A DNA stretch of 33,157 nucleotides. Source: Mycoemilia scoparia (taxonomy: Eukaryota; Kickxellomycota; Kickxellomycetes; Kickxellales; Kickxellaceae). Numbering within the stretch: position 1 is the stretch's first letter; each line of letters starts with the position of its first letter. Below, in pieces: positions 10,725 through 21,483 of this stretch. Made by a program: the position numbers and the translations under genes. Below the pieces are notes generated by a model. The model saw nothing but the letters and a program-made list of their open reading frames with translations, had not been told where the DNA came from and searched no databases. The stretch covers positions 1-33,157 of the forward strand of contig JANBPU010000176.1 of assembly GCA_027575805.1 (NCBI GenBank), written 5' to 3'.

Positions 10725-11471
10725 GTTGTATTTTATGTATATATATATATATATATATATTAGTAGTAGTAGTAGTGTTAATAAGTAAGTGGTTAAAAGA
10801 GGAAAGGAAAGAATATGTGTATATCTGTTTACGTGCTGTAAGATCAAGGAATATCCGAAAGGTTAACACAGGTCCAGCCGGTTTGAAGACAACCAAAGCA
10901 GAAACTGGGGTACAAGCCATTGAGCTTATGGGTATATATATGGCCTTATTTTATAAGTTATTAGATATAAAAGACTCTACGAAATTATAATAAAAGCATA
11001 TTTACATACAGACAGAAGAAATAGCAATGTTCAGCAGCTAGTAAGAATCAAATTATAATAGCACAACTAATAATAGCAATAACAGCCAATAGTATATAAA
11101 TTCGAGAGAGGTAAGTTTCATACCATCCCTGAAAAAGCTCTTAACACACATCAGAACTTTTGCCATCATTAAAAACCATTATTCAATTTGATGATATACT
11201 TCGCTGAAACCCGCCTACAGTCATTGTGTGGCCGATGAGTTGTGAAAATCGACCGTATACAATATTAAATAACTCACGTAGGGCAGATTCCTTTACATAG
11301 GCCCATAACATACCATATAAAAATTGTACTCTATAAATAATTGCCAATAAGCTTGAAAATAAATTACAGACATAACTTGAACCAACCATCCACAACTGGC
11401 CTATACATTTTTCCTTTATCATAGCATCTGTAAAAACATTGTTATACCCGTAAATATATTCAAAACAAGAT
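10725..11471. promoter_or_regulatory. Divergent promoter region SDR / cactin
   Basis: A 747 bp shared upstream region. It holds a (TA)n tract directly followed by (TAG)n at 10738-10776, close to the SDR start, and AT-rich sequence. The minus-strand frame at 11183-11422 has no recognisable protein features and is not called. Confidence 0.5.
10738..10776. repeat. (TA)n-(TAG)n microsatellite
   Basis: About twelve TA units run into five TAG units, 14 bp upstream of the SDR ATG on the minus strand. It lies in the presumed 5' leader. Confidence 0.95.
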
Positions 11472-14462
11472 ATGGGAAAATCAGAGTCATCAAGACGTGA
11501 TAGAGACTCCCATCGATCCAGAAGCAGGGAAAGGTCTAGAAAGAAGAATTCGAGCCACAGTGAAAGTAAAAGGAGCAGTAGGAAGGAGAGATCGCATCAC
11601 AGCGACAGTGAAGACAGCCAATACAGCCATGACAGAAGCAGAAGCCGGTCACCAAGCAGCAGGCACCGTGAAAAAGAACGCCGCCATAAAAGTAAAAGAG
11701 ATCACAAAAATAAAAGAAATGACCGGTATAAAAACAGTTCTGGTCGAAAGGAAGAGGACAAAGTAAGCTAAATCAACAATATGGGCAATAATTTTTGAAG
11801 GGTAAATTTTGGTGACTGATGATTATAGGGGCAATAATAGCCAAATGGATGTCCAGTTTTACTAGTAAACTTTCACCCTTCAAAAATTATGATCCATATG
11901 ATCATAATTTACTAAACATAAACCGATTGCAACAAATATAATTTACTCATTCTGTTTCGATATTATTTAATATAGCTGATGATATCGCCATCAGAATCCA
12001 AATCAAAAATGTATTCGAATGTCGATAATCCGTTCAACGATGTTAGTTTGTCGAAAAAATTCGTTTGGAAAAAGAAGGCTGACCTAGATCGCGAACGAGG
12101 AATCAGCAAGAAGGAGCGAGAAAGGATCGAAAGAGAAAGACGCGAAGAAACAGCCAGAGAACTGGAAAAGCTCAATAAACGTAGAGAAGAACGTGAAATG
12201 GAACAACTTTTTAGAGAACAGGAAATGGCCCGCTTGCAGAGAGAGGCTGAACAGGCCCAACTTGGTGATTGGGAGGATCGCGAAGAAAGATTTCACTTGG
12301 AACAGGCAAAGAAGAGGGCTGAAATACGAATCAAAGAGGGAAGAGAGAGGCCAGTTGATATTTTGGCTACCAATTTGCGACTTGCTAATGACGAAGATCA
12401 GGAGTTTGAATCTGATGATAAGGATGTGGAATTGGATCTTGAAGTCGAAGTTGAGGAGCCTTGGAAGCTCTGCCAGGTAACCATCTGTCTATTTATTCGG
12501 CATTCTAAATGTTTATATTTTTATTAATACACGCTGACTAACTTTTAATTGTATTTGTAGAGATTGGGTCTTAAAGATCTTGATGAACTATACGATGACA
12601 TCCAAATGTACCTGTCCTTGGAAAAGAATCCTGTAAATGCCGAATTCTGGAGAGTAAGCATCCCACGTACACATAATATTTATTTGCTACTCTATTGAGA
12701 CTAGTACAGGCATTTGTGTACGTATGAAAGATGATGATAGCTGATAAATCTGGGGAATTTTTTTGTAGGCCATGCTGCTTGTCTGTGATGCCCAGAGGCA
12801 AAAACTAGAAGAGGCGGGACAATCGGCCGGCACCAACAGCAGTGGGGCTGTAATAGATCCGATATCTATAGAAATTGAAAAGATGCTTGAAAACAAGGGC
12901 GAAAAGCAATTGGAGGCACTGCAAAATGATATTCAAGCCAAAATCAATAGTGGAGAACCTATTGATACCGAATATTGGGAAAGAGTCACTAAAAGCATCG
13001 TGATCAAAATGGCAGAGGTACGTGCACAGTTCTTGTCCCTAAATTAATTTGGTTTGATTCAGAACAATGGCGCACCACGGAACCACATAAACATGTGCCC
13101 GCCTCCCCTTGACCACAGGAGGTTTATAATTTATTCAAGCAGACATGGTTATAAATAGGACCACACAAGGCCTGAAAAGGCTGTACTACAACAATGCACA
13201 TACACACACGGCTGAAAACACCCTTTTAACTCTGATTTGCTGATGCACTTTTATTTTTCAACGGTGATAGGTCAAGTTAAGCAAAATGCACGAGCAAATC
13301 CTCTTGGCAAGACTCGACAAGCTGCGCAGATACGAAATGAAGGAGAAAGAAAAGAGGTCACATTTATTACCCGGGGGCGATGGCAATAAGGAACTTGGGA
13401 AGGGAACTCCTGAAGATGCCAAGAGAATGGTAAGAATCATAAACGCGGGCTGGTTGACAAATGTATATTCACATTGTAAACCTCAAAGTCTTCTATGACA
13501 AAGAAAAATGAGAGAGAGGTGATCTTTGCCAAGGCTCTCGAATGAATTTTCACACCATAGGCAGAAAGACACAAAACTACATTTGGGTAGTTATTTTTGA
13601 AGGGCTAAGTTAATATTATCCATGATAATATGGCCTGGCCAGTATACAAGTTGAAACTATTGGCCTACCAGTAAAGCTTAGTAGCCCTTCAGAAATAATC
13701 ACTCATTTAGATAGAATGCCCTCATATTTCATACTAACATTTGTTTATAAATGCATGCGGTACAATAGCTAAGGGAAAGACAGCAGGAATTGCAAGCACA
13801 ACATGAGGCCAAGCGAGCTGCTGCATTATTAGCACAGCAGTCCGACATATCAACGATGGATGTAAGTAGCCTATAATAACCCCACACCCACAACAGCAAA
13901 CAACATTGCACATCAAATGCGATGGAAGAAATTACCTAACGCCAACCGCCCTGCATGAAAACAATAGGAACAAACAAAACAACTGTACATCCAAGAGGCT
14001 GGAAGAGAACTCGATATTGACGAAGCCATATTTGCCGAAGAGGAGGAGCTGGCAAAATCAAGCAGCAACAATGCCACGTATTCGTGGGAAGACAAGTATC
14101 GACCACGAAAACCCCGCTACCACAACCGAGTACATGTTGGATACGACTGGAACAAGTACAACCAGACCCACTACGATCACGACAACCCGCCGCCCAAGGT
14201 TGTCCAGGGCTACAAGTTCAACCTATTCTACCCCGATCTTATTGATAAGTCGCAGGCCCCAACTTATCGAATCGAAAAGGAGCCTGGGAATGAAGACACT
14301 GTGATTATTCGATTTATAGCCGGTCCGCCCTATGAGGACGTTGCGTTCCGCATTGTCAAAAAGGAATGGGAACATTCGCGTAAGCGCGGCTTTAGAAACT
14401 CGTTTGACAAGGGCGTTTTGCAGCTTCATTTTAGGTTTAGGCGTCAATTCTACCGTCGTTAG
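11472..14462 (+). CDS. Cactin, splicing factor
   Basis: Cactin is a conserved spliceosome-associated nuclear protein required for accurate splicing. Exons are 11472-11762, 11976-12476, 12561-12653, 12769-13017, 13271-13429, 13769-13861 and 13968-14462, giving 626 residues; all six introns fall between codons. Residues 1-97 form an Arg/Ser/Lys-rich domain typical of splicing factors. The middle region begins with NPFNDVSLSKKFVWKKK (115-131) and a charged coiled coil, followed by RIKEGRERPVDIL, LGLKDLDELYDDI and NAEFWR. The C-terminal cactin domain fills exon 7, with NKYNQTHYDHDNPPPK (524-539), VQGYKFNLFYPDLID and AGPPYEDVAFRIVKKEWE. Exon 7 has no internal ATG in this frame and is easily missed. 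Introns 1 and 5 each carry a MITE. An AATAAA lies just after the stop. Confidence 0.95.
11779..11899 (+). mobile_element. MITE copy B (121 bp), in cactin intron 1
   Basis: Ends are ATGGGCAATAATTTTTGAAG and the inverse TTCAAAAATTATGATCCATA, in a TA context. It makes up more than half of the 213 nt intron and leaves donor and acceptor intact. With copy G it forms the longer 121 bp subtype, which has an extra AATTTTGG-containing segment next to the left end. Confidence 0.88.
13581..13706 (+). mobile_element. Diverged MITE copy C (about 126 bp), in cactin intron 5
   Basis: Terminal repeats GGGTAGTTATTTTTGAAGGG and CCCTTCAGAAATAATCAC are clear. The interior is poorly conserved and the flanking dinucleotide is TT rather than TA. 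This is probably an old copy within the 339 nt intron. Confidence 0.65.
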
Positions 14463-15286
14463 TTAAATAAATCCATGCCACGTACTCTTTTTGCCCAGGG
14501 CATTTTTATAACAATTGCTTATTCATAAAGAAACCCTGAAGTTAGTACCACACATTTACTCACAATTTCAATGATGTATGCCAAAAAAACACAGTTTTAT
14601 TACCAACACAAAGCAGTAGGTGTGTGCATAGTGTAGCAAAGGAGATATTGCCATTCCAAAGGTTGCTTTTTGTGAACTTGTCGATTGCTTGGGATTGATT
14701 AACCAAAAAAATTGGTAGTGGGGAGTTGGAAAGGGAATTAATAATAAAATGTGTATTAAATATCAAAATGAAATTACTGCATCGGCAAAGCAATTGGAGT
14801 TGATGCAGGTGGATTGAGTTCGATTGAAACAAATGGTTATAACCGTTGGGGTGTATCTGTAACAAGCCTTCTACACAAAGCATTGTGGAAGAAGTTTGCA
14901 CCACAGATTCGGAGGCATATATATTTCCTCAATAGAATCTCCTGTAAGTTATTTAGAAAAAAATTGGGTTGCTGGATGAGAGGAGAGGAGAGGGGAGTTA
15001 GAGAGCGCAGGCGACACAATGACGAGAAAGAAATGACAGATTTAGCTGTATTTATTGTGTATAAATATGTGTGCATATGTGATCGTGGGAAGGATGATGT
15101 ATGAAGGGTAAATGTGCGAGAGAGAGATAGCGAAACAAGATGAAAGGACAGACAGGTTAGAGACTTTATATTACAACAGTTACTATCATTATTACTATTA
15201 CTACTACTATTTTACTAGCAATACTACCAAGACTATTGTTATTGTGGTGTAGTATTAAGTTTGCTGTTATCACTGTGGGTGTTTAA
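14463..15286. other. Intergenic region between convergent cactin and membrane-protein genes
   Basis: It holds the cactin AATAAA at about 14466 and, on the minus strand, an AATAAA near 14596, which would fit a long 3' UTR of the gene at 15287-16978. A purine-rich GAGAGGA tract lies at about 14977-15010. The longest frames here (14560-14904 minus and 14814-15104 plus) show no protein-like conservation to me. Confidence 0.5.
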
Positions 15287-16978
15287 TTAAGGTTGTTGTA
15301 ATGGCGTGTTTGAACGGGACGATGCTGTGGCCCGATTGCCTTCAACATTGAACTCCGGCTGCATAAGACTGATATCGCCCTGAGCAAGATGCTGCTGCAT
15401 TCGGTCATTGGCGACCTGCTGGCGCCAGCTCGGGTTGATCTCGTCGTTACGCTGGGGCTCAATAAAGTTGTCACGCTCCACCCCATCTTCATTTGATAGT
15501 AACTCGTTGTCATCTAAGCCTCCACCATTCTGTGAGTACATGGCTAATGGCTGGTTGAAGGCACTTTGGACCTGCTGGTATAGTCTCTGAGCATTTTCAT
15601 CTGACATCGTATTATCGTTCGAACTCTGTCTATTTGATACACTGGTCGGGAGCGGCGGGATCAAACCGCCTGGCCCACCAGGAATCTGACCGTGCGTACT
15701 CGATCTGGTCGACCGTGGAATGTCCATGTATACCTGGGGCATAACTTCAAGTGGCTGGGATTCCGCACTCCTGCTGGTTGTACCTCTTGCTGCTGCTGCT
15801 GCTGCTCCCGCTGCACCAGCACCAAGACCAGCAGCCCCAGCAAAGTCACTCATAAACGAGTCTGATTGTGGTCCACCGCTTCCACGAAGCAAAGGAGTAT
15901 CGCTGTTACCACTCTCAACGCGTGTAGCTGCGCTTGGTCCACCTGCGCCACCTGCAGTTGCCTGTGTCATAGATTGACCTCCGGCTGCACCTCCCGCGGC
16001 TGCAACGGCTGCTGCTGTAGCGGCTCTTCTGCGTCGACGAAGAAGCCACCAGATAGCCAGCAGAAGCAATACCAAAAATGCCAGAATACCAATGACTATA
16101 CCGGCAATAGCACCACCCGACAACGATCCATCCGAATCTCTATCGCCAGGCCCGTCAACATCACCGAAGCTGAAGTCACCGGAGGTTACAGTGTATGTAT
16201 CCGTTCCTCCTTTTGAGTTTTTCGATAGCAATAGTGTAACTGGTACAGATGTAGAGGATCCGTCAATAGTAGTTGGAATCTCTTCTGTGGTATGTAACGT
16301 TGATTCGAAGCTGGCATCCGTATCATCAGTTTTGGTATCAGTGCCAGTGTCAGTATCGGTATTAGTGGTTGTATTAGTTGAATCGTCCTTGCTCTTGTCA
16401 TCATCCGATTTATCATCAGACTTGTCTCCATCGGTACTATGCTTTGCTTGGGTTATTGAGTTGGGCTGGTCATTGGGGTGGTACGTAGATGGGTTTCCCT
16501 GAACACTAAATGTCTGTCTGTCTTGACCTGGTGGATCACCTGTTCCAACGATTGTGTATGAAATCTGCCGCCTTACATCCTTGTCCTGTTGGTTTTCTGG
16601 GAGGCTTTTGAAGAAGTCATCGTTAACAGTAAATCCATAGTATCCCGGACCATTAGGGATCTTTGTCTTGTTAGCAATAACCACGTTGGGATTGTATGGA
16701 TCGTAAAAATATATATCGACAGCGCCATAGTTCATGAACACGCTATTGCGGTTATTCCATTGGACTAGGAACTGGTCTCCAAGCTGGATTGTGTCTTCAG
16801 ATTTGGGGTAACAGAACACTCCAACATTACAACCATGATCTGGGGTTAACGCAGGTGTAGGCGTAACATTATCGCCATTGGGAGCACCATCTCGACGATG
16901 TGGGCTATGACTCAGATCGCGACCGTATATATAACCATTCCAGGCTCTTTTAACAAGTGGATTATACGTTACTCTCAT
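15287..16978 (-). CDS. Putative single-pass cell-surface (wall sensor-like) protein
   Basis: I do not recognise a named family. The frame encodes 563 residues from the first ATG (16978). Residues 1-165 form a folded-looking domain with a Cys50/Cys56 pair (GCNVGVFCYP) and several Trp, Tyr and Asn residues. Residues 165-285 are Ser-, Thr- and Asp-rich and probably O-glycosylated. Residues 289-313 form one strong membrane helix followed by five Arg, a stop-transfer signal placing the N-terminus outside. The tail is cytosolic, Ala/Gly-rich at first and later Gln- and Asn-rich. This layout resembles fungal Wsc/Mid2-type wall sensors, but that is by architecture only. No signal peptide follows the ATG. 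A 19-codon hydrophobic stretch in the leader (17019-17075) is out of frame and lacks an ATG, so the true 5' end may be different. Confidence 0.7.
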   Translation of the reverse strand: MRVTYNPLVKRAWNGYIYGRDLSHSPHRRDGAPNGDNVTPTPALTPDHGCNVGVFCYPKSEDTIQLGDQFLVQWNNRNSVFMNYGAVDIYFYDPYNPNVVIANKTKIPNGPGYYGFTVNDDFFKSLPENQQDKDVRRQISYTIVGTGDPPGQDRQTFSVQGNPSTYHPNDQPNSITQAKHSTDGDKSDDKSDDDKSKDDSTNTTTNTDTDTGTDTKTDDTDASFESTLHTTEEIPTTIDGSSTSVPVTLLLSKNSKGGTDTYTVTSGDFSFGDVDGPGDRDSDGSLSGGAIAGIVIGILAFLVLLLLAIWWLLRRRRRAATAAAVAAAGGAAGGQSMTQATAGGAGGPSAATRVESGNSDTPLLRGSGGPQSDSFMSDFAGAAGLGAGAAGAAAAAARGTTSRSAESQPLEVMPQVYMDIPRSTRSSTHGQIPGGPGGLIPPLPTSVSNRQSSNDNTMSDENAQRLYQQVQSAFNQPLAMYSQNGGGLDDNELLSNEDGVERDNFIEPQRNDEINPSWRQQVANDRMQQHLAQGDISLMQPEFNVEGNRATASSRSNTPLQQP

Positions 16979-18260
16979 ATTGCCACTTTATACCTGGAGC
17001 AATGGTGTGTACTAACTAGAGCAGTGAAAACAGTCCAAAGACAAACACAGCAAACAAAAATAGAGATGTATTCTTGTCTTTGAGCGCCTTGAAAACAGGT
17101 CGGCGTTATTGCTCTCGCTGTCGTAATAGTTAGTGCTGACTATAAATATTGCGTAGTCACAATGATTTCTAGAAAGAAGTGAAACAAAGAGAATTAAGAG
17201 TTAGAATACAGGAACAACAATAACAAAACATGTACTTGGTATTTGTGATTGTAGGGAATTTCTAAAGTTATGGTATATTCAGTTGGATTTTTAATAGGGT
17301 ACAGAGGTAGCATATGAGGATAAACAAAGCCGTGTGCACGGACTAAGCTGTGTGGTTTAAAATAGTGTTGAGACTTTTCCAGGGGCCACATTAGCATGTG
17401 AATTGGGAATATGCAATGGCGTAAACGCGTAGTGTGAAAAATGCCAAGTGTGTGTGTGTATATATAGTATGGACACTGACAACTCACATTGAGTCTAAGT
17501 TGGAAGAAATTATTTGCGATAAAAATAGAACGAATGAGCACCTTTTATGTGTCTGTCGAAATTAGGGTGGAAACAATAGTAGTATGAGATAGGGAAAAAC
17601 AAGCAAGAAATAAGTATTAAACAGAAATTGTTATTGATTTTGGCTGTACGTCCAGGCAGGTATATAACAGAACAAAAATGTATATGAACAAGACAGGAAA
17701 GCAAGAAAGGGACAGGAAATGGGGAAAGATGTATGTGGTAGAGAGATAGGTTCCAGGGAAAAATAGACAGGTTTTCAGCAAGTGGCAGCTCACTAAGCAG
17801 GAACACATACACACACACACATGCGCATACAAAAACTGGTGGAAAATCCAAAGAAATGAGTATACACAATCCACTCTCACACACCCACAGAGGTAGTTGT
17901 TATTTCTGATGATGGTGGTGGTTTAGATGGCTAACAAAAACACAATACTGCTGGTGGTGGTCGTGGCGACAGCGGCGGTGACAACGACGACAACCAAGCA
18001 GTATTAAGTTTCAAAGTCGCTGCGCTGGTGGTGGTGGTGGGAGGGAAACAAGGCTCACTCACACAGCCACAGAATAGAAAAATTGTGGGAGAATGGAATA
18101 ACAGCCAAAGATCGTAAATCTATAATAGAAAAGAGTATTACGATAACTTACAGACAACGATATATGCAGAACGCAGAACAAAAATACCCAAGAAGGAAAT
18201 GATTAATTTGCCAACAGCCAAGGAGGAATCACGATATATCCTATATTACCAAAAGCTAAG

Positions 18261-18283
18261 CCAAGGCAAGGCAAGGCAAGGCG
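18261..18283. repeat. Short GGCAA-type tandem repeat
   Basis: About four units of the pentamer CAAGG/GGCAA in the purine-rich part of the gene-poor region. Confidence 0.8.
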
Positions 18284-18945
18284 GGAAAGGATATTTTGTG
18301 TTTTCTCTTATAGCGCGCACCAACAAGGAACACGTAAAGCGAATAAAGAAAGTCTTTGGGGCACAAAGAGGACAGACACGCACGAACAAAAGGTTGCTGT
18401 GAACAAGTCGCGAAAGGGATAAAGATATAGGATATAATGTATGAAAGTTAGCTTAGTTCTAAGGTCAAGACAAAGCACAAGGCCAACCAACACGCACACA
18501 CAGAAATTGATATAAAAAGGTACCAAGAAACACAAAGTTTACCAGGCTATAAAATACCAGGGATAAAAATAAAAGGCCAAAAAGAAGCTAAAGAGAAAAT
18601 GCACCAGAGGTTGCTCTGTGAGAAGGCAAGGAAAAAGAATATCCAAGCTGAAGAGCAAAAGCAGAACAACAACACAGCGAATGGACAGCTAAGCAATAGA
18701 AGCAACATCAATGGCGATGGGCAAATGCTAGGTTGTTTGTAGGAACAAACTTTCGCCAACAATAACATCAGAGTGGCTGTAGCACTTTGCAAAAGATAGA
18801 CACAGACACAGAAAAACATTCTATCTTCTGCAGCAACTTATAAGAGCACAACCACGGTTATACTGATCACAGCAGCATAGAAGCAGAGCAGCGGAGGATA
18901 ATTAGCAAAGGCAAGGATTCAGCTACTAACAATACTTTAGCATCA

Positions 18946-18964
18946 GTGTGTGTGTGTGTGTGTG
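18946..18964. repeat. (GT)n microsatellite
   Basis: A run of nine GT units in non-coding sequence. Confidence 0.9.
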
Positions 18965-19329
18965 GCAGTAGCATTCAGCCAATGATAACATAGCGCATAC
19001 AGTCTGAGCAAAAAAACAAAATGGATTTCTGGCTGTGTGTGGATGGATGTATGCGCAGGCCATTTCTCTGAGCAGAAGAGAGGGAGGGTTCTGTGCGTAC
19101 AAAATTTTGATCTCCTGTGGGAACCATTTGAAACATTTTAGGCAGATTGCTCTTTATACATCTACACACACACACAAAGGAAAACAGGCCAAAATTCCAG
19201 AATTGTCTTTGCAGTCTCTCTAGCATTTGGACTTGTTGGTAGGGCCTTTTGGGCTGATGAGTTTTGCTGAACCATATGTTTGTGTGCAAAGACACGCTTA
19301 AAATACCAATGACTATTTGTGATCAACAC

Positions 19330-19423
19330 ATATGGATGATAATTTTTGAAGGGTGAATATTTATAGGGGGGAATCACAGCCAAATGTATGACTATATAGC
19401 CCTTCAAAAATTATCTCCCATAT
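19330..19423 (+). mobile_element. MITE copy D (94 bp, short subtype)
   Basis: Ends GATAATTTTTGAAGGG and CCCTTCAAAAATTATC are perfect inverses, with TA flanks. The core keeps AATCACAGCCAAATG but then reads TATGACTATATA in place of the TCCAGTTTTACTAG segment of the longer copies. Confidence 0.87.
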
Positions 19424-19698
19424 ATTCGTGCAGATTCTCCAATAAAGTGTGCGGCCATAACACTGCTTTAGCAAACATGGCTCAAAAGTGCTTGGAAAAG
19501 TGTGTGTCTATGACATAACATGAGTGCAAATAAAAGAGTGCGTTTGTTCTAAACTACCTCCTCTCGGACCGCTTCTGTTTCTCTATGAAATGGACAAACC
19601 GCACTGTGGTCTCTTTCTGGCCATATAACCCTATAACTTTATCAGAACGAAACGTGGACTTGAATGTACAAAGAATTCCAGTCCACATAAACCGACAA

Positions 19699-19860
19699 TC
19701 AGGTCAATTGCTGGGACATCTCAGGTTCGTCAGGAGCGGCGATTTCCAATGGACGCCTCTTCTGGGCTCTTCCCTACAATTTGTCAAGAAGACCACTGTT
19801 AGCATCAATCAAAAGAGCCTTGGAGTCCAAAAATTTCAGGACCACTGCTGTAACATCTGC
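19699..19860 (-). pseudogene. Possible coding relic with an in-frame stop
   Basis: On the minus strand, 28 protein-like codons (including KFLDSKALLIDANSGLLDKL) run from 19860 to a TAG at 19774-19776. The same frame continues for 24 more codons (GRAQKRRPLEIAAPDEPEMS...) to TGA at 19699-19701. A CAG acceptor-like site precedes the segment. I do not recognise the family. It could be an exon fragment of a decayed gene or a chance frame. The plus strand over the same bases also has a 109-codon ATG frame (19585-19914), which looks less protein-like. Confidence 0.25.
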
Positions 19861-20466
19861 TCATCAACTCGAGCCTTTATCTCTCAGCACAGTCAATCGA
19901 CACCTTTTGAATAAAAAGTCAGCAGTAGTCAGCCTATTGTTTATAAATATGCCTGTTTGGATGTGCTTGTGAGATGTGACACTGTGGAGGGCTCTGTGGC
20001 TACACGCATCCACACTCAACTAACAAACTCCCAGTCCTTTTGTTGTCATTCCATTAAAGCACATTGAACCGTATAACAAATTGGAATTAAAGTCAAAACA
20101 AGTTTGCTGGCTTTGGTTTGTTTACTTGATGTCGTATCAGGTAATACACTAATTGTTTGTATGTATAGTTGCAACAACTGCCTTTCCTATCCCCCCCCTA
20201 CAGGATATACTCACAGTCCTTATTGTTGCTGCTGTTGCTTTATTCGATGAGATTCTGCACATTTGGTCTCCGACACTGGCCTCATGTCATTAGGAAGCAG
20301 CAACACACCAGAAGCAATTCAACCACATGTAAAATGCATCGTCCTATGCCTTTTTAATCAACAGTTCACATGCAAGTTGATAAAATATCTCTGTAAGCGG
20401 CTTGGACGATGCTTGGGATGTGTTTGTAATAATATGGATGTTTATCATATTCGACCTATTCATGAT

Positions 20467-20564
20467 ATATGAGTGATTACTTTTGAAGGGAGCCTATTGG
20501 TGGCCAATGATTAAAGGGCAAACGCAGCCAAATGTGTGACTAGCTCTTCAAAAATAATCTCTCT
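20467..20564 (+). mobile_element. MITE copy E (about 98 bp, short subtype, diverged)
   Basis: Left end GTGATTACTTTTGAAGGG, right end CTCTTCAAAAATAATC. The core has CGCAGCCAAATGTGTGACTA, matching copy D rather than the longer copies. The right terminal bases are degenerate. Confidence 0.75.
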
Positions 20565-21369
20565 TACTCTGACTGCCTACAATAGATACATAGCCATATA
20601 TTCTCTGTATGAATCGGGTCAAGCTGTTGACAAGTTTAAATATCCAAATGTCACTCCAGATTACATCAATAGAAGGTCGTCATGGCTTTATATATGCGAC
20701 TCTCCTTATAATTCTCTTTTTCATATAATTTGGAATAAATCCTAGCAAAATATTGCAGTTTTCACCTTCCATCACATCACAATATTCAAATGTTTTGTAT
20801 ACCCAAGCATGATGTTTGTAAACCATTAGGCTATAATAAAGATCCTTATAGAAATGCGAATGTAAGGTTTTCAAATCACTGTTCCAATAACTATACTCTC
20901 TCTCTCTTTGTCTGTCTGAATAGAGCTGTTGTAGAATATACTGCGATTTGTAAAAATTCTTGATTCTAATTCTAATACAAACACCCTCTTTTCCTTACTA
21001 TCACTTCTGCATGGCTATCGGGCCTTTGCCATTGACATATTCAGCACAAACACACAAAAAGAATACAAACAAAAATTGTTGGAATTCGGCAATATGTTCC
21101 TGAATTTTCATTATTATTCTTTTTAGTATTAATATATAGAGTACCGCATCGTTATTTATATATGGTCAGATTTCACAAGGCCTTAGAAAAAATGGGTCCC
21201 AGCAATATATGCTATAGATTTGAATAATTATTTTTAATGATTGCAAAAATTCTGATGTATGTTAAGGATATATATATATATATTGTTTTTTCAGGGGTGG
21301 TGTCAAACTGACTTTTCTCTTGAATGCATGTATTTCTGTGATTGTGATTTGATGATTACCAACTATTGT

Positions 21370-21392
21370 TTATTATTATTATTATTATTATT
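21370..21392. repeat. (TTA)n microsatellite
   Basis: About seven TTA/ATT units about 90 bp beyond the stop codon of the secreted-protein gene. Confidence 0.9.
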
Positions 21393-21483
21393 GCTTTTGT
21401 TTGTGTATGCATCTATTTTCATTATAATTTCGTGGGGCCTTTTATATCTAATAACTTGTAAAATAAAGCCATATTATAAAAGC

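Larger units (their letters stand above)
16979..21483. other. 4.5 kb gene-poor region
   Basis: This is the longest stretch without an intact gene. It lies upstream of the membrane-protein gene and downstream of the secreted-protein gene, both on the minus strand. From about 17540 to 18960 the plus strand is strongly purine-rich with GAAAG, CAAGG and CACACA motifs. Microsatellites occur at about 17807-17820 (CA), 18261-18283 (GGCAA-like), 18946-18964 (GT) and 21370-21392 (TTA). Two MITEs lie at 19330-19423 and 20467-20564. Open frames here up to 124 codons look like chance products of repeats. A possible coding relic lies at 19699-19860. The region may hold long 5' UTR or regulatory sequence. 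Confidence 0.55.

Noticed and set aside
10725..10847. 41-residue hydrophobic N-terminal extension of the SDR
   Set aside because: It starts at TTG and consists mainly of translated TA/TAG microsatellite (Tyr-Ile repeats). The conserved protein begins at 10724.
13906..14304. 132-residue Thr-rich plus-strand frame
   Set aside because: It is a shadow of cactin exon 7, whose conserved frame lacks an internal ATG.
17194..19407. Several Cys/Val/Leu-rich frames of 62-124 codons
   Set aside because: They are products of CA/GT repeats and purine/pyrimidine bias, with no domain or splice support.
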